DNA of 64,000 nt, taken from the NCBI RefSeq assembly GCF_010500215.1, contig NZ_JAAGOY010000007.1, positions 586,001-650,000 of the forward strand, given 5' to 3'. Position 1 is the first letter of the stretch, and each line of letters opens with the position of its first letter. This DNA is from Aliiroseovarius sp. PrR006. Lineage in GTDB: Bacteria; Pseudomonadota; Alphaproteobacteria; Rhodobacterales; Rhodobacteraceae. Below, piece after piece: positions 8,377-16,889 of the stretch. The notes under the pieces were generated by a model. The model did not search any database. It had not been told where the DNA came from and saw only the letters and a list, made by a program, of their open reading frames with translations. The position numbers were made by a program, and so were the translations under genes.

Positions 8377-8628
8377 ATGTTTACCATCGAACACGAATTT
8401 GACTCGACCGTCGTCACGCTTGTGGACGAGGGCGAGGATACCGACACCCCCCACTTGAACGAAGATGTGATCATCAACGCCTTTGCTGGGTGTGTGACGC
8501 TGGAACAATGGGATCCGCGGACCGATCAGGTGCATAAAATCACCCTGTCGCCTGCGCAACTGCGCGATCTGACTGCCGCGCTGAACCTGCCCGAGGGGAT
8601 TTATCGCTCGCACCCGAAAGGCGGCTGA
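8377..8628 (+). CDS. Conserved hypothetical protein, 83 residues
   Basis: A small acidic protein with no signal peptide or membrane segment. It begins MFTIEHEFDSTVVTLVDEG and ends LNLPEGIYRSHPKGG; the middle has a GCVTLEQWDP strand-turn. I do not recognise a functional family. Codon use matches the neighbours, and it is divergent from the YigZ-like gene, with both promoters in about 77 nt. Confidence 0.75.
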   Translation: MFTIEHEFDSTVVTLVDEGEDTDTPHLNEDVIINAFAGCVTLEQWDPRTDQVHKITLSPAQLRDLTAALNLPEGIYRSHPKGG

Positions 8629-8632
8629 TATC

Positions 8633-8679
8633 CGTTTTCTTTAAAAGAAAACGAGACGGAGTTTTCAAAAAACTCCGTC
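8633..8679. terminator. Double palindrome, bidirectional terminator between convergent genes
   Basis: Two adjacent inverted repeats separate the 83-residue gene from glpK. The first is CGTTTTCTTT / AAAGAAAACG (8633-8653, 1-nt centre). The second has 11-nt arms GACGGAGTTTT / AAAACTCCGTC around a 3-nt loop (8655-8679). The second is a strong hairpin with T-rich 3' arms on both strands, so it can end transcription in both directions. Confidence 0.75.
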
Positions 8680-8688
8680 CCCGCGCCC

Positions 8689-10155
8689 TTAAGCACGGCT
8701 GAGCGTTCGCGCCACCGCGTCTTTCCACCCCGCATAGCGGCGCGTGCGGGTGTTGCTATCCATCTGCGGCGCAAAGCTGCGCTCAAGCGCCCATGTGTCC
8801 GCAAACCCGGCCTGATCGGGATAAATGCCAGCCTTCATACCAGCAAGCCACGCAGCTCCCAGCGCAGTGGTCTCCAGAACCGTCGGACGATCCACGGCGG
8901 CCCCGTTGATGTCTGCCAAGAACTGCATCGCCCAGTCGGACGCCGCCATGCCGCCATCCACGCGCAGCACCGTTTCGCCTGCATTGCCCATATCAGCCTG
9001 CATCGCCTCAAGCAGATCGCGGGTTTGAAAGCCCACGGCCTCGAGCGCGGCGCGCGCGAGTTCCTTCGGGCCGGACCCGCGGGTCAGACCGAACACCGCG
9101 CCCCGACACTCCGCATCCCAATAGGGCGCGCCCATTCCGGTGAAAGCAGGCACCAAGATCACCTCTTGTGCGGTATCGGCCGCATCAGCCAGCGCCGTGG
9201 TTTCAGCGGCATTGTCGATGATCCCTAACCCATCGCGCAACCATTGCACGGCCGCACCTGCGATGAAGATCGAGCCTTCCAGCGCATAGGTCGGTTTGCC
9301 GTCTAGCTGATAGGCAATCGTGGTCAGCAGACGGTTAGCTGACGTAACCGGCGCGTCGCCCGTGTTCAGCAGCGCAAAACATCCGGTGCCATAGGTGGAT
9401 TTCAGCATCCCTGGTTGGAAGCAAGCCTGCCCGATGGTCGCCGCCTGCTGATCCCCCGCCACGCCCAGAATGGGCACCGGCGCGCCCAAAAGGTCCGTCA
9501 CGCCGAACTGGGACGCGCAATCGCGCACTTCGGGCAGCAGGGACATTGGGATGTTCAAAAGCGCGCAGATATCCGCATCCCATGCCCCGCGCTTGATGTC
9601 ATAAAGCATCGTGCGCGCGGCGTTGGTGGCATCGGTCACATGTGCGGCCCCATCGGTCAACCGCCAGATCAGGAAGCAGTCCACAGTGCCAAAGGCCAGC
9701 TCTCCGGCGTCGGCCTTGGCCCGCGCGCCGTCCACGTTGTCCAAGATCCACGCCAGTTTCGTGGCCGAGAAATACGGATCCAACAGCAGACCTGTCCGGT
9801 CCGTCACCATTGCCTCGTGCCCGGCGGCTTTCAGATCGGCGCAGGTTTCGGCGGTCCGGCGATCCTGCCAGACAATCGCGTTGTAGATCGGCGCCCCCGT
9901 TGCGCGGTCCCAGACAAGCGTGGTTTCGCGCTGGTTGGTGATACCGATGGCCGTGACATCCTGCCCTTCAGCGGCTTCTAGACAGGTGGCGCAGACGGTG
10001 CTCCAAATCTCTTCCGGGTCATGTTCGACCCAGCCCGAGGCAGGAAAATGTTGCGTGAATTCCTTTTGCGCAACGGCACTTGGCCGCATATCCCCATCAA
10101 ACAGGATGGCCCGGGACGAGGTTGTGCCCTGATCAATGGCAAGGATATGGGTCAT
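8689..10155 (-). CDS. glpK: Glycerol kinase
   Basis: 488 residues, near the usual FGGY-kinase size of about 500. It phosphorylates glycerol to sn-glycerol-3-phosphate. The N-terminus is the classic [14 protein letters not shown] with phosphate-binding residues; [26 protein letters not shown] and [11 protein letters not shown] follow, and the C-terminal FGGY-2 signature region contains [21 protein letters not shown] with VDGGMAAS. No glpF or glpR is adjacent. It is divergent from the flavoprotein at 10251. Confidence 0.96.
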   Translation of the reverse strand: MTHILAIDQGTTSSRAILFDGDMRPSAVAQKEFTQHFPASGWVEHDPEEIWSTVCATCLEAAEGQDVTAIGITNQRETTLVWDRATGAPIYNAIVWQDRRTAETCADLKAAGHEAMVTDRTGLLLDPYFSATKLAWILDNVDGARAKADAGELAFGTVDCFLIWRLTDGAAHVTDATNAARTMLYDIKRGAWDADICALLNIPMSLLPEVRDCASQFGVTDLLGAPVPILGVAGDQQAATIGQACFQPGMLKSTYGTGCFALLNTGDAPVTSANRLLTTIAYQLDGKPTYALEGSIFIAGAAVQWLRDGLGIIDNAAETTALADAADTAQEVILVPAFTGMGAPYWDAECRGAVFGLTRGSGPKELARAALEAVGFQTRDLLEAMQADMGNAGETVLRVDGGMAASDWAMQFLADINGAAVDRPTVLETTALGAAWLAGMKAGIYPDQAGFADTWALERSFAPQMDSNTRTRRYAGWKDAVARTLSRA

Positions 10156-10250
10156 GGGGCTCTCCTTCTTGGCATCGCGCGCAGATCTTTCTAGAAGTTA
10201 TCGCTAGCACCTTGCCAAATCCAAGTCACGCATATCCCAAAGGACCCGAA

Positions 10251-11657
10251 ATGGACATTCTTGACGCCCTGCGCAGCATCACCGGACCTGAGCATGTTTT
10301 GACCGGGCCCGATACGGCGGGCTTTGCAACGGACTGGGTTGGAAAGTACCAAAACACACCCTTGGCAGTCGTGCGCCCCGGATCGGTCGAGGAAATCTCG
10401 CAGGTGATGAAACTGGCCAATGAGACACGAACGCCTGTCGTGCCAGTCTCTGGCCATACCGGGCTTTCTGGTGGCGCCCATGCGCCCGAAGGCAGTCTGA
10501 TGCTGTCACTGGCGCGGCTGAACAATATCCGCGAGATCAAGCCTGATGCCCGCCTTGCCCTCGTCGACGGGGGCGTGGTGCTGGAAAACCTACACAACGC
10601 GGTCGCCCAGCACGGGCTGCGCTTTCCCATGACCTTCGGCGCACAGGGGTCGTGCCAGATTGCCGGAATGCTGGCGACCAATGCGGGCGGGTCCAATGTG
10701 CTGAAATTCGGCAACACCCGCGCGCTGTGCATCGGGATCGAGGCCGTCTTGCCCGATGGCCGCGTTCTCGATCTGATGAGCGAACTGCACAAGGACAATT
10801 CCGGCTATGACCTGCGCGATCTGCTGATTGGGTCCGAAGGCACGCTGGCCGTGATCACCGGCGCGGTGCTGAAACTGGCCCCGGCCCCCGCAGCCCGCGC
10901 CACGGCAATGCTGGCGCTGGACAATTTGACCGACGCACTATCCGTTCTGAACCGCCTGCAAGAGGCCACGGGCGGCGCGGTCGAGGCGTTTGAATACATG
11001 CCCGCGCATTACTTGAACGCAGTGCATTCCCACGTCCCAGACCTGACCCCGGTTTTCGACACCGACCACCCGGTAACCGTGCTGGCCGAGATTGCCTCGA
11101 CCGCGCCAAAAGATGCCCAGCCCGACCCGGATGGCAGCTTGCCGCTGGTCAGCACGTTCGAGGCGCTGCTGGCCGGCGCGATCGAAGCTGGGCAGATCCA
11201 AGATGCGATCATCGCCCAGAACGACACCCAGCGCAGCCAGCTTTGGGCCCGCCGCGAAGCCGCCGCCGAAGTCTGTCTTGGCCGCAGCCCGTTGGTGAAT
11301 AACGACATCGCCCTGCCTCTGGATAAGATAGAGGGGTTCTTGGACCAGATGGGGGATGAACTCGCCCTACTGGACTCCAACGCGGATGTGCTGGAGGTCG
11401 CGCATCTGGGTGATGGCAATATTCACTATGCGGTTTTCCCGAGCGATCCTGCGCTGTGTGACCCGATCATGGAACAGGTCGAAGACGTGGTGCACGAGAT
11501 GGGCGGCAGCTTCTCGGCTGAACACGGCATCGGGCTGTCCAAACTGCCCTCGATGCAGCGCCGCAAGGATCCGGTGGCGCTGGAGGTCATGCGCCAGATC
11601 AAACTGGCGCTGGACCCGAAGGGGATCATGAACCCGGGGAAGGTGCTTCCGAGGTAG
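10251..11657 (+). CDS. FAD-linked D-2-hydroxyacid dehydrogenase (D-2-hydroxyglutarate dehydrogenase/GlcD type)
   Basis: 468 residues from the ATG at 10251 (AAGGACC upstream). The N-terminal FAD-PCMH domain has VVPVSGHTGLSGGAH and the segment GAQGSCQIAGMLATNAGGSNVLKFG, which contacts the FAD pyrophosphate. The C-terminal oxidase domain holds the metal-site His residues in HLGDGNIHYAVFP and the GGSFSAEHGIGLSKL motif, ending NPGKVLP. This pattern fits D-2-hydroxyglutarate or D-lactate/glycolate dehydrogenases; the exact substrate is open. It is divergent from glpK across a 95-nt shared promoter region. Confidence 0.9.
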   Translation: MDILDALRSITGPEHVLTGPDTAGFATDWVGKYQNTPLAVVRPGSVEEISQVMKLANETRTPVVPVSGHTGLSGGAHAPEGSLMLSLARLNNIREIKPDARLALVDGGVVLENLHNAVAQHGLRFPMTFGAQGSCQIAGMLATNAGGSNVLKFGNTRALCIGIEAVLPDGRVLDLMSELHKDNSGYDLRDLLIGSEGTLAVITGAVLKLAPAPAARATAMLALDNLTDALSVLNRLQEATGGAVEAFEYMPAHYLNAVHSHVPDLTPVFDTDHPVTVLAEIASTAPKDAQPDPDGSLPLVSTFEALLAGAIEAGQIQDAIIAQNDTQRSQLWARREAAAEVCLGRSPLVNNDIALPLDKIEGFLDQMGDELALLDSNADVLEVAHLGDGNIHYAVFPSDPALCDPIMEQVEDVVHEMGGSFSAEHGIGLSKLPSMQRRKDPVALEVMRQIKLALDPKGIMNPGKVLPR

Positions 11658-11677
11658 GGGCGGCGGCTCCACCTCGA

Positions 11678-11691
11678 TTGATACAGATCAT
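11678..11691. promoter_or_regulatory. FNR-like site upstream of the secreted protein gene
   Basis: TTGAT-ACAG-ATCAT matches the FNR/FnrL consensus TTGAT-N4-ATCAA at nine of ten positions. It lies 48 nt before the ATG at 11740, a distance compatible with control of that gene. A match of this length can also arise by chance in 64 kb. Confidence 0.4.
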
Positions 11692-11739
11692 TCCCTCATT
11701 CACTGCCATCATACTACGCTCGGCATGGGGGGAATTATC

Positions 11740-13116
11740 ATGTCAATCAGGTCATTTCTGAAAGCAATTGCCGCCGCCTGCCTAATACTGTCCATGACAA
11801 CACCGGCACACGCCGAAAGCCGGACAGGTCTTTCGATGTATATAAGTCGACACATGGAAAAAGTCTGGCCCTGGCGAGAAAGTGCTCGGTTCGATGCTTT
11901 CGAAATCGTCACCGACATGTCAAACAAGCTTCGACATAGCACTGCTTTTGGCAATGAGGTTGCCACCCTGATGACAGACAGCTTCGAGGGGTTTCCATTG
12001 TTGGTCCTGACCGATCAGGATGGCAACGAACAGGCTGATTTCTACGCGTATTATGATGAGCAGCGCCAGAAAACCACGCTGGAATTCGGGGTCTTCTTTA
12101 CAGACCCCGAAAGCAACGCACCCTACTGGCTAGTTTTCAACAGTGGGCCCGCTTTCGATAATTCAGATCCCGGAAATTTGACTGTCTACTGGGTCAACTA
12201 CCAATTCGTTGACCGGAATCGCGACGGCAGGTTTGACACCTACGCAGTCAACAATGTGGACTTTGATGGCGACGGCAGAGGATCAAAGTCTGACGTTCTA
12301 TGGCTTTTCGACGAAAATTTCGACGGCGGCTTGGATCGTGGCGAGCACATTATCGATGGTGTTTCCCATGACATTCCAATCGTGGAGGGTGAGCTGCAAA
12401 CGAGGCGACTAGGCGAACACGCCTATGAGCAGAAGTTCCATGTTGGCGATCCAATTGGCGTATTGGCAGATGTGATTTCAGCTGACATCCAAAATACTCT
12501 GACTAAGGGACGTACGACGGGGAACCCACCCGCGGTTCCTTACTTATCAAGTTACACATTCCCAAACAAAGCCGACGATCTGGTGGGCTGGCAAGACTAT
12601 CAACTTGAGAACCTGAAACTGCGACTGCCGACGGGCGATGGGTGGTCCAATGAACTTAGCGAAAATGCTTTGAGCGCTGTTGGAGGGCGCCGATTTGATG
12701 GCGCTGGAGCGTTGCTTACAGCCGACGCGATCATTGTTGCAAAGGACACAATGATGAATCCAATCTTCGGCGATTGGGTCATAGAAGAGTTAGCAACACG
12801 ATACCGGGAGTGGGAAATCCACAATATGCAAGTGGAAGGCGTCGATTACTCACTTGGTAATGTCCAGATGGGTGATACGGTGATCGGTGAACACACCTTT
12901 CATTTCCTGACGCATTTTCACCTGTACGACCCGCCTTTGGGAAATGGCATTACGCGCGTGCGACAGGAACTCCATCTCGTCTTCCCACCGGATTTCGCCA
13001 AGTCGCATGTGTTTTATCAGATCTTCCTGATGCGCTATTGCCTTCAGGAACAATGTGACAACGATGAACTTGAGGTGTCCTATCTGCGGCAGGTACTCGG
13101 CCAGATCTCATTTTGA
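11740..13116 (+). CDS. Secreted protein with EF-hand-like Asp-rich repeats, function unknown
   Basis: 458 residues. The ATG at 11740 follows GGGGGGA and gives a signal peptide (basic start, AAACLILSMTTPAHA, cut after AHA). I do not recognise the family. Around residues 155-205 there are three Asp-rich loops resembling calcium loops or FG-GAP/dockerin-type motifs: DRNRDGRFDTY, DFDGDGRGSKSD and DENFDGGLDRGE; a fourth acidic turn DQDGNEQAD lies near residue 95. The C-terminal half is mixed strand/helix without a clear motif. Base composition and codon use look less G+C-biased than flanking genes, which may mean acquisition by transfer. Stands alone between an oxidase gene and gshA. Confidence 0.75.
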   Translation: MSIRSFLKAIAAACLILSMTTPAHAESRTGLSMYISRHMEKVWPWRESARFDAFEIVTDMSNKLRHSTAFGNEVATLMTDSFEGFPLLVLTDQDGNEQADFYAYYDEQRQKTTLEFGVFFTDPESNAPYWLVFNSGPAFDNSDPGNLTVYWVNYQFVDRNRDGRFDTYAVNNVDFDGDGRGSKSDVLWLFDENFDGGLDRGEHIIDGVSHDIPIVEGELQTRRLGEHAYEQKFHVGDPIGVLADVISADIQNTLTKGRTTGNPPAVPYLSSYTFPNKADDLVGWQDYQLENLKLRLPTGDGWSNELSENALSAVGGRRFDGAGALLTADAIIVAKDTMMNPIFGDWVIEELATRYREWEIHNMQVEGVDYSLGNVQMGDTVIGEHTFHFLTHFHLYDPPLGNGITRVRQELHLVFPPDFAKSHVFYQIFLMRYCLQEQCDNDELEVSYLRQVLGQISF

Positions 13117-13182
13117 TGTGCGGTTTGAAGTTGGTTTGCAACAGGCGCAGCGTAGGTTCACAATGCTGCCCCAATCCCGCTG

Positions 13183-14553
13183 TCAGTAACTATACTCCGC
13201 ATAAATCCGGCTGAGATCCCCATCCCATTCGCCGTGATACTTGCCCAGCAGTTCACAGGCGGGCGAGCGGCCTTCTTCGACGCTTTCTTGCAGCGCGTTC
13301 AGGAAGTGGGTCTCGTCGGGCACCATGCCCCCGCTGCCGACACGGGCGCGGGCTTTCAGGCCACCTTCGGCAATCTTCACCACGTCACGGGCCAGATCCA
13401 GCATGCGGATGCCGTTTACTTCGGCCTGCAAACCCTCGACGGATGCCGCCACCCGCAGCGCTTCGCGGGTTTCTTCGTCCCAGCCTTTCGCCAGATCCCA
13501 CGCTGCATCGAGGCTGGCTTGGTCATACATCAGGCCGACCCATAGGGCGGGCAGTGCGCAGAGGCGACGCCACGGGCCGCCATCAGCGCCGCGCATCTCC
13601 ATATATTGTTTGATCCGCGCCTCGGGGAAGATCGTGGTCAGGTGATCGGCCCAGTCGCTCAGGGTCGGGGTTTCACCCGGCAGCGCGGGCAGCTTGCCCT
13701 GCATGAAGTCGCGGAAGGACTGGCCCAGCGCGTCGATATACTGCCCATCGCGATAGACGAAATACATCGGCACATCGAGCGCATAGTCCACGTAACGTTC
13801 AAACCCCATGCCGTCCTCAAAAACGAAAGGCAGCATGCCGGTACGCGCACCGTCCAGATCGCGCCAGATGCGCGAACGCCACGACTTGTGGCCGTTTGGC
13901 TTGCCCTCGAAGAAGGGCGAGTTCGCAAACAGCGCGGTCGCCACCGGCTGCAGCGCCAGCGCCACGCGGAACTTCTGGACCATATCGGCCTCGTCAGCGA
14001 AGTCGAGGTTCACCTGCACGGTGCAGGTCCGGTACATCATCTGTTTCCCGTGGGTGCCGACCTTGTCCATATAGTCGGTCATCAGCTTGTAACGCCCTTT
14101 GGGCATCACAGGCATCTGCTCGTGCGTCCATTCGGGGGCTGCACCCAGACCGATGAAACGTGCGCCGATCTCGTCCGCGATCTCGTGCACTTCGCGCAGG
14201 TGTTCGTTCACCTCGTCACAGGTCTGGTGGATGTTGTCCAAGGGCGCGCCCGACAGTTCGAACTGCCCGCCCGGCTCCAGCGAGATATTCGCGCCATCGC
14301 GCTGCAACCCGATCAGGTTGCCTGCTTCGCGCACCTCGGTCCAGTTATAGCGGTCGCGCAACCCTTCCAGCATTTTCAGGATCGAGCGGTCGCCGTCATA
14401 AGGCAGCGGCTTCAGCGTGTCCTTGCAATAGCCGAACTTCTCGTGCTCGGTGCCGATTTTCCATGTGTCACGCGGTTTGCAGCCACTTTCCAGAAACTGC
14501 GCCAGCTGATCGTGATGGGTGATCGGACCACCACCGGACTGAGGAATGGACAT
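13183..14553 (-). CDS. gshA: Glutamate-cysteine ligase (plant/alphaproteobacterial type)
   Basis: 456 residues. It catalyses the first step of glutathione synthesis, joining glutamate and cysteine with ATP. It belongs to the GCS2 class shared by alphaproteobacteria and plants: KIGTEHEKFGY near the N-terminus, SLEPGGQFELSGAPL with the substrate Glu residues, MYRTCTVQVNLDF, NSPFFEGKPNG-KSWRSRIW, and YMEMRGADGGPW. All the conserved blocks are present and the length is normal. It is followed by no gshB here. The ATG at 14553 is supported by GGAG upstream. Confidence 0.95.
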   Translation of the reverse strand: MSIPQSGGGPITHHDQLAQFLESGCKPRDTWKIGTEHEKFGYCKDTLKPLPYDGDRSILKMLEGLRDRYNWTEVREAGNLIGLQRDGANISLEPGGQFELSGAPLDNIHQTCDEVNEHLREVHEIADEIGARFIGLGAAPEWTHEQMPVMPKGRYKLMTDYMDKVGTHGKQMMYRTCTVQVNLDFADEADMVQKFRVALALQPVATALFANSPFFEGKPNGHKSWRSRIWRDLDGARTGMLPFVFEDGMGFERYVDYALDVPMYFVYRDGQYIDALGQSFRDFMQGKLPALPGETPTLSDWADHLTTIFPEARIKQYMEMRGADGGPWRRLCALPALWVGLMYDQASLDAAWDLAKGWDEETREALRVAASVEGLQAEVNGIRMLDLARDVVKIAEGGLKARARVGSGGMVPDETHFLNALQESVEEGRSPACELLGKYHGEWDGDLSRIYAEYSY

Positions 14554-14616
14554 ATTCGGCTCCTGTTGAAAACGCCCTTTTGGGGGCTCCAGTCGTGAGG
14601 CAAGCGGCTGCCAGTG

Positions 14617-15123
14617 TCAATGCAGCTTCGCGACGCCGCGCGTCCATATCACGACAGTGTCATTGGGGGGCGTGTTCACCGCCCGGATCGCGGCGTCAAT
14701 ATTGGCGCCTGAGAGGGCAGTCAGCGCATCAAAGATCGCCTCGGCCCCCTCGGCGCGGGCGGGGATGGTCAGGACGGCACCCAGCTGCTGGAAGCGCCAG
14801 ACAGAAAGGCCCGCCAAGTCGCGCCCAATCTCGATCCGCACCACGTCATCAAGCGAGGCAAAGCCGCCGCCAATAGGTGCCAAATAGGTCACTTGCCGCT
14901 CGTCGATCTGCACCACGCCGACACCTCCATGCGCCGACCGGATCCGCGCACGGCGCAAGCCAGACCAAAGGATCACCGCACCAAACACGGCCAAAGCCAG
15001 CCCCATCCACGTGATCAGCCCCAGCGACCCCCATGCCCACCAGAGGCCGAGAAGCGCGACGGCAGCGCCAAAAAGCGCCTCGCGATACCGCAGAAGCTGT
15101 GCCTGAAGCTCGGGACGGATCAC
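14617..15123 (-). CDS. Two-TM membrane protein, conserved hypothetical
   Basis: 168 residues starting at GTG 15123, which overlaps the TGA of rsmE (GTGA) and follows a G-rich Shine-Dalgarno. Two membrane segments occupy about residues 18-58 (AVALLGLWWAW and TWMGLALAVFGAVILW), followed by a cytosolic domain of strands (GVGVVQIDERQVTYLAP, VVRIEIG, AVLTIPA) resembling small bacterial PH-like domains. No named function is recognised. The 4-nt overlap makes it co-translated with rsmE. Confidence 0.78.
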   Translation of the reverse strand: MIRPELQAQLLRYREALFGAAVALLGLWWAWGSLGLITWMGLALAVFGAVILWSGLRRARIRSAHGGVGVVQIDERQVTYLAPIGGGFASLDDVVRIEIGRDLAGLSVWRFQQLGAVLTIPARAEGAEAIFDALTALSGANIDAAIRAVNTPPNDTVVIWTRGVAKLH

Positions 15124-15845
15124 CCCCAATCCCCCAGCACTTGCTGCCACATGGTCATGGCAGCGACTGCGGCAGTGTCGGCGCGCAGGATGCGGGGGCC
15201 GAGGCTGACGGGGTGGGCGTTCTCCATCGCGTGCAGACGGGCGCGTTCGCGGTCGGAGAAGCCGCCTTCGGGGCCGATAAAGATCGCCCAGCGGTGACCG
15301 CTGGCCGCCGAGAGCGTCTCGGCCGCGCCGACCAGTGCCTCGTCACAGAACATGATTTGGCGGTCGTCGGGCCATGCGTCCAAAAGCTTGTCCATGCGCA
15401 TCAGGTCCACGACCTCGGGCACATAGGTTCCACCGCATTGCTCGGCCGCCTCGACAGCGTGGGCCTGCAGGCGGTCGCGGCGGATGCGTTCGGAGTTGGT
15501 GAACTCGGTCGACATAGGCTGGATCAGGGCAGCGCCCATCTCGGCGGCTTTCTCGACAATAAAGTCGGTGCGCGCCTTCTTGATCGGAGCAAAGCAAAGC
15601 CACAGATCGGGCGGCATGTGCAGTGGGCGGGATTGCTCAAGGCATTCCAACACGCCCTTGCGCTTGCCGGCCTCAATCACACGGGCCGGATATTCCCCGT
15701 CACGCCCGTTGAAAAGCGCCACATGATCGCCTTCGCCCAGCCGCATCACCCCAAAAAGATAATGCGCTTGGTCGCGATCCAGCGAAACGGTTTGCCCCTG
15801 ACCCAAGGGGTGATCTACATAGAGCCGAGTTTTTGCCTGTTTCAT
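15120..15845 (-). CDS. rsmE: 16S rRNA (uracil-1498-N3)-methyltransferase RsmE
   Basis: 241 residues. It methylates U1498 in the decoding centre of 16S rRNA. The N-terminal PUA-like domain (RLYVDHPLGQGQTVSLDRDQAHYLFGVMR) is followed by a SPOUT knotted methyltransferase domain with AVEAAEQCGGTYVPEV, FIGPEGGFSDRE and LGPRILRADTAAVAA, the SAM-binding knot. No Shine-Dalgarno is visible: the 11 nt before its ATG separate it from the divergent ubiA ATG, so the mRNA may be leaderless. Confidence 0.95.
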   Translation of the reverse strand: MKQAKTRLYVDHPLGQGQTVSLDRDQAHYLFGVMRLGEGDHVALFNGRDGEYPARVIEAGKRKGVLECLEQSRPLHMPPDLWLCFAPIKKARTDFIVEKAAEMGAALIQPMSTEFTNSERIRRDRLQAHAVEAAEQCGGTYVPEVVDLMRMDKLLDAWPDDRQIMFCDEALVGAAETLSAASGHRWAIFIGPEGGFSDRERARLHAMENAHPVSLGPRILRADTAAVAAMTMWQQVLGDWG

Positions 15846-15856
15846 GAGGGAAATCT

Positions 15857-16825
15857 ATGACCCCGAACACCGATTTGCCAGACCAGAATGGACAGGTTTC
15901 TGATGCCTATACGGGCAATTGGGTGGATCACCGTGCGCCAGCGTGGTCGCGGCCCTATCTGCGCCTCAGCCGCGCGGATCGCCCGATTGGCACGTGGCTG
16001 CTGTTGATCCCTTGCTGGTGGAGCCTGCTTTTGGCCACCGCAAGCACCGGCCGCTTTGGTTGGTATGACGCGTGGATCATGCTGGGCTGCGCCATCGGGT
16101 CGTTCCTGATGCGCGGGGCGGGTTGTACGTGGAATGACATCACCGACCGCGATTTCGACGGCAAGGTCGAGCGCACCAAAAGCCGCCCAATCCCCTCGGG
16201 TCAGGTCACGGTCAAACAAGCGCTGATCTGGATGGGGCTGCAGGCGCTGATTTCCTTCGGCATTCTGTTGACCTTCAACTGGACCACGATCTTTCTGGGC
16301 GTCGCGGCCCTGCTGCCCGTGGCGGTCTATCCTTTTGCCAAACGCTTTACGTGGTGGCCGCAGGTCTTCCTTGGTATCGCCTTCAACTGGGGCGCACTGG
16401 TGGGCTGGGTTGCACATACCGGATCGCTCAGCCTAGCGCCGACGGCGCTTTATGTCGCCGGGATCGTGTGGACTTTGTTTTACGACACGATCTATGCCTA
16501 TCAGGACACCGAGGATGACGCTCTGATCGGCGTGAAATCCACCGCGCGCCTGTTTGGCGACAACAGCCGCACATGGCTACGGATATTCCTGTTCGCCACC
16601 GTTGCGCTGACGGCGCTTGCGATCATTCTGGCACTGGCCCCCAACACAAACGTCCTATCGTTGGTCATCGCCCTTGGAGGCGCGTGGTTCATGGGGTGGC
16701 ATCTGGCCTGGCAGCTGCGCTCGCTCGACACAGACAGCCCGGAAAATTGCCTGAAATTATTTAGATCCAACCGCGATGCGGGCCTTATTCTTGTGCTATT
16801 TCTTGCCGTAAGCCAAATCGTATGA
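15857..16825 (+). CDS. ubiA: 4-hydroxybenzoate polyprenyltransferase UbiA
   Basis: 322 residues with seven to nine membrane segments. It attaches the isoprenoid tail to 4-hydroxybenzoate in ubiquinone synthesis. The two Asp-rich Mg-diphosphate motifs are intact: NDITDRDFDG (from residue 93) and YQDTEDD (about 215-221). The SRPIPSG loop and the PFAKRFTWWPQ segment are also typical. The Shine-Dalgarno GAGGGA lies within the 11-nt gap to rsmE, so the divergent promoters must sit inside the opposing coding sequences. Confidence 0.95.
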   Translation: MTPNTDLPDQNGQVSDAYTGNWVDHRAPAWSRPYLRLSRADRPIGTWLLLIPCWWSLLLATASTGRFGWYDAWIMLGCAIGSFLMRGAGCTWNDITDRDFDGKVERTKSRPIPSGQVTVKQALIWMGLQALISFGILLTFNWTTIFLGVAALLPVAVYPFAKRFTWWPQVFLGIAFNWGALVGWVAHTGSLSLAPTALYVAGIVWTLFYDTIYAYQDTEDDALIGVKSTARLFGDNSRTWLRIFLFATVALTALAIILALAPNTNVLSLVIALGGAWFMGWHLAWQLRSLDTDSPENCLKLFRSNRDAGLILVLFLAVSQIV

Positions 16826-16889
16826 TTGCACCCTGCCCCAACACCCCATAATAAACTTAAAACCAAAGAAATCACGGACCTGAATACGT

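Noticed and set aside
11740..13116. Possible dockerin/cellulosome or RTX protein
   Set aside because: The Asp-rich loops are irregular, not the two 22-residue dockerin repeats or the GGxGxDxxx nonapeptides of RTX proteins.
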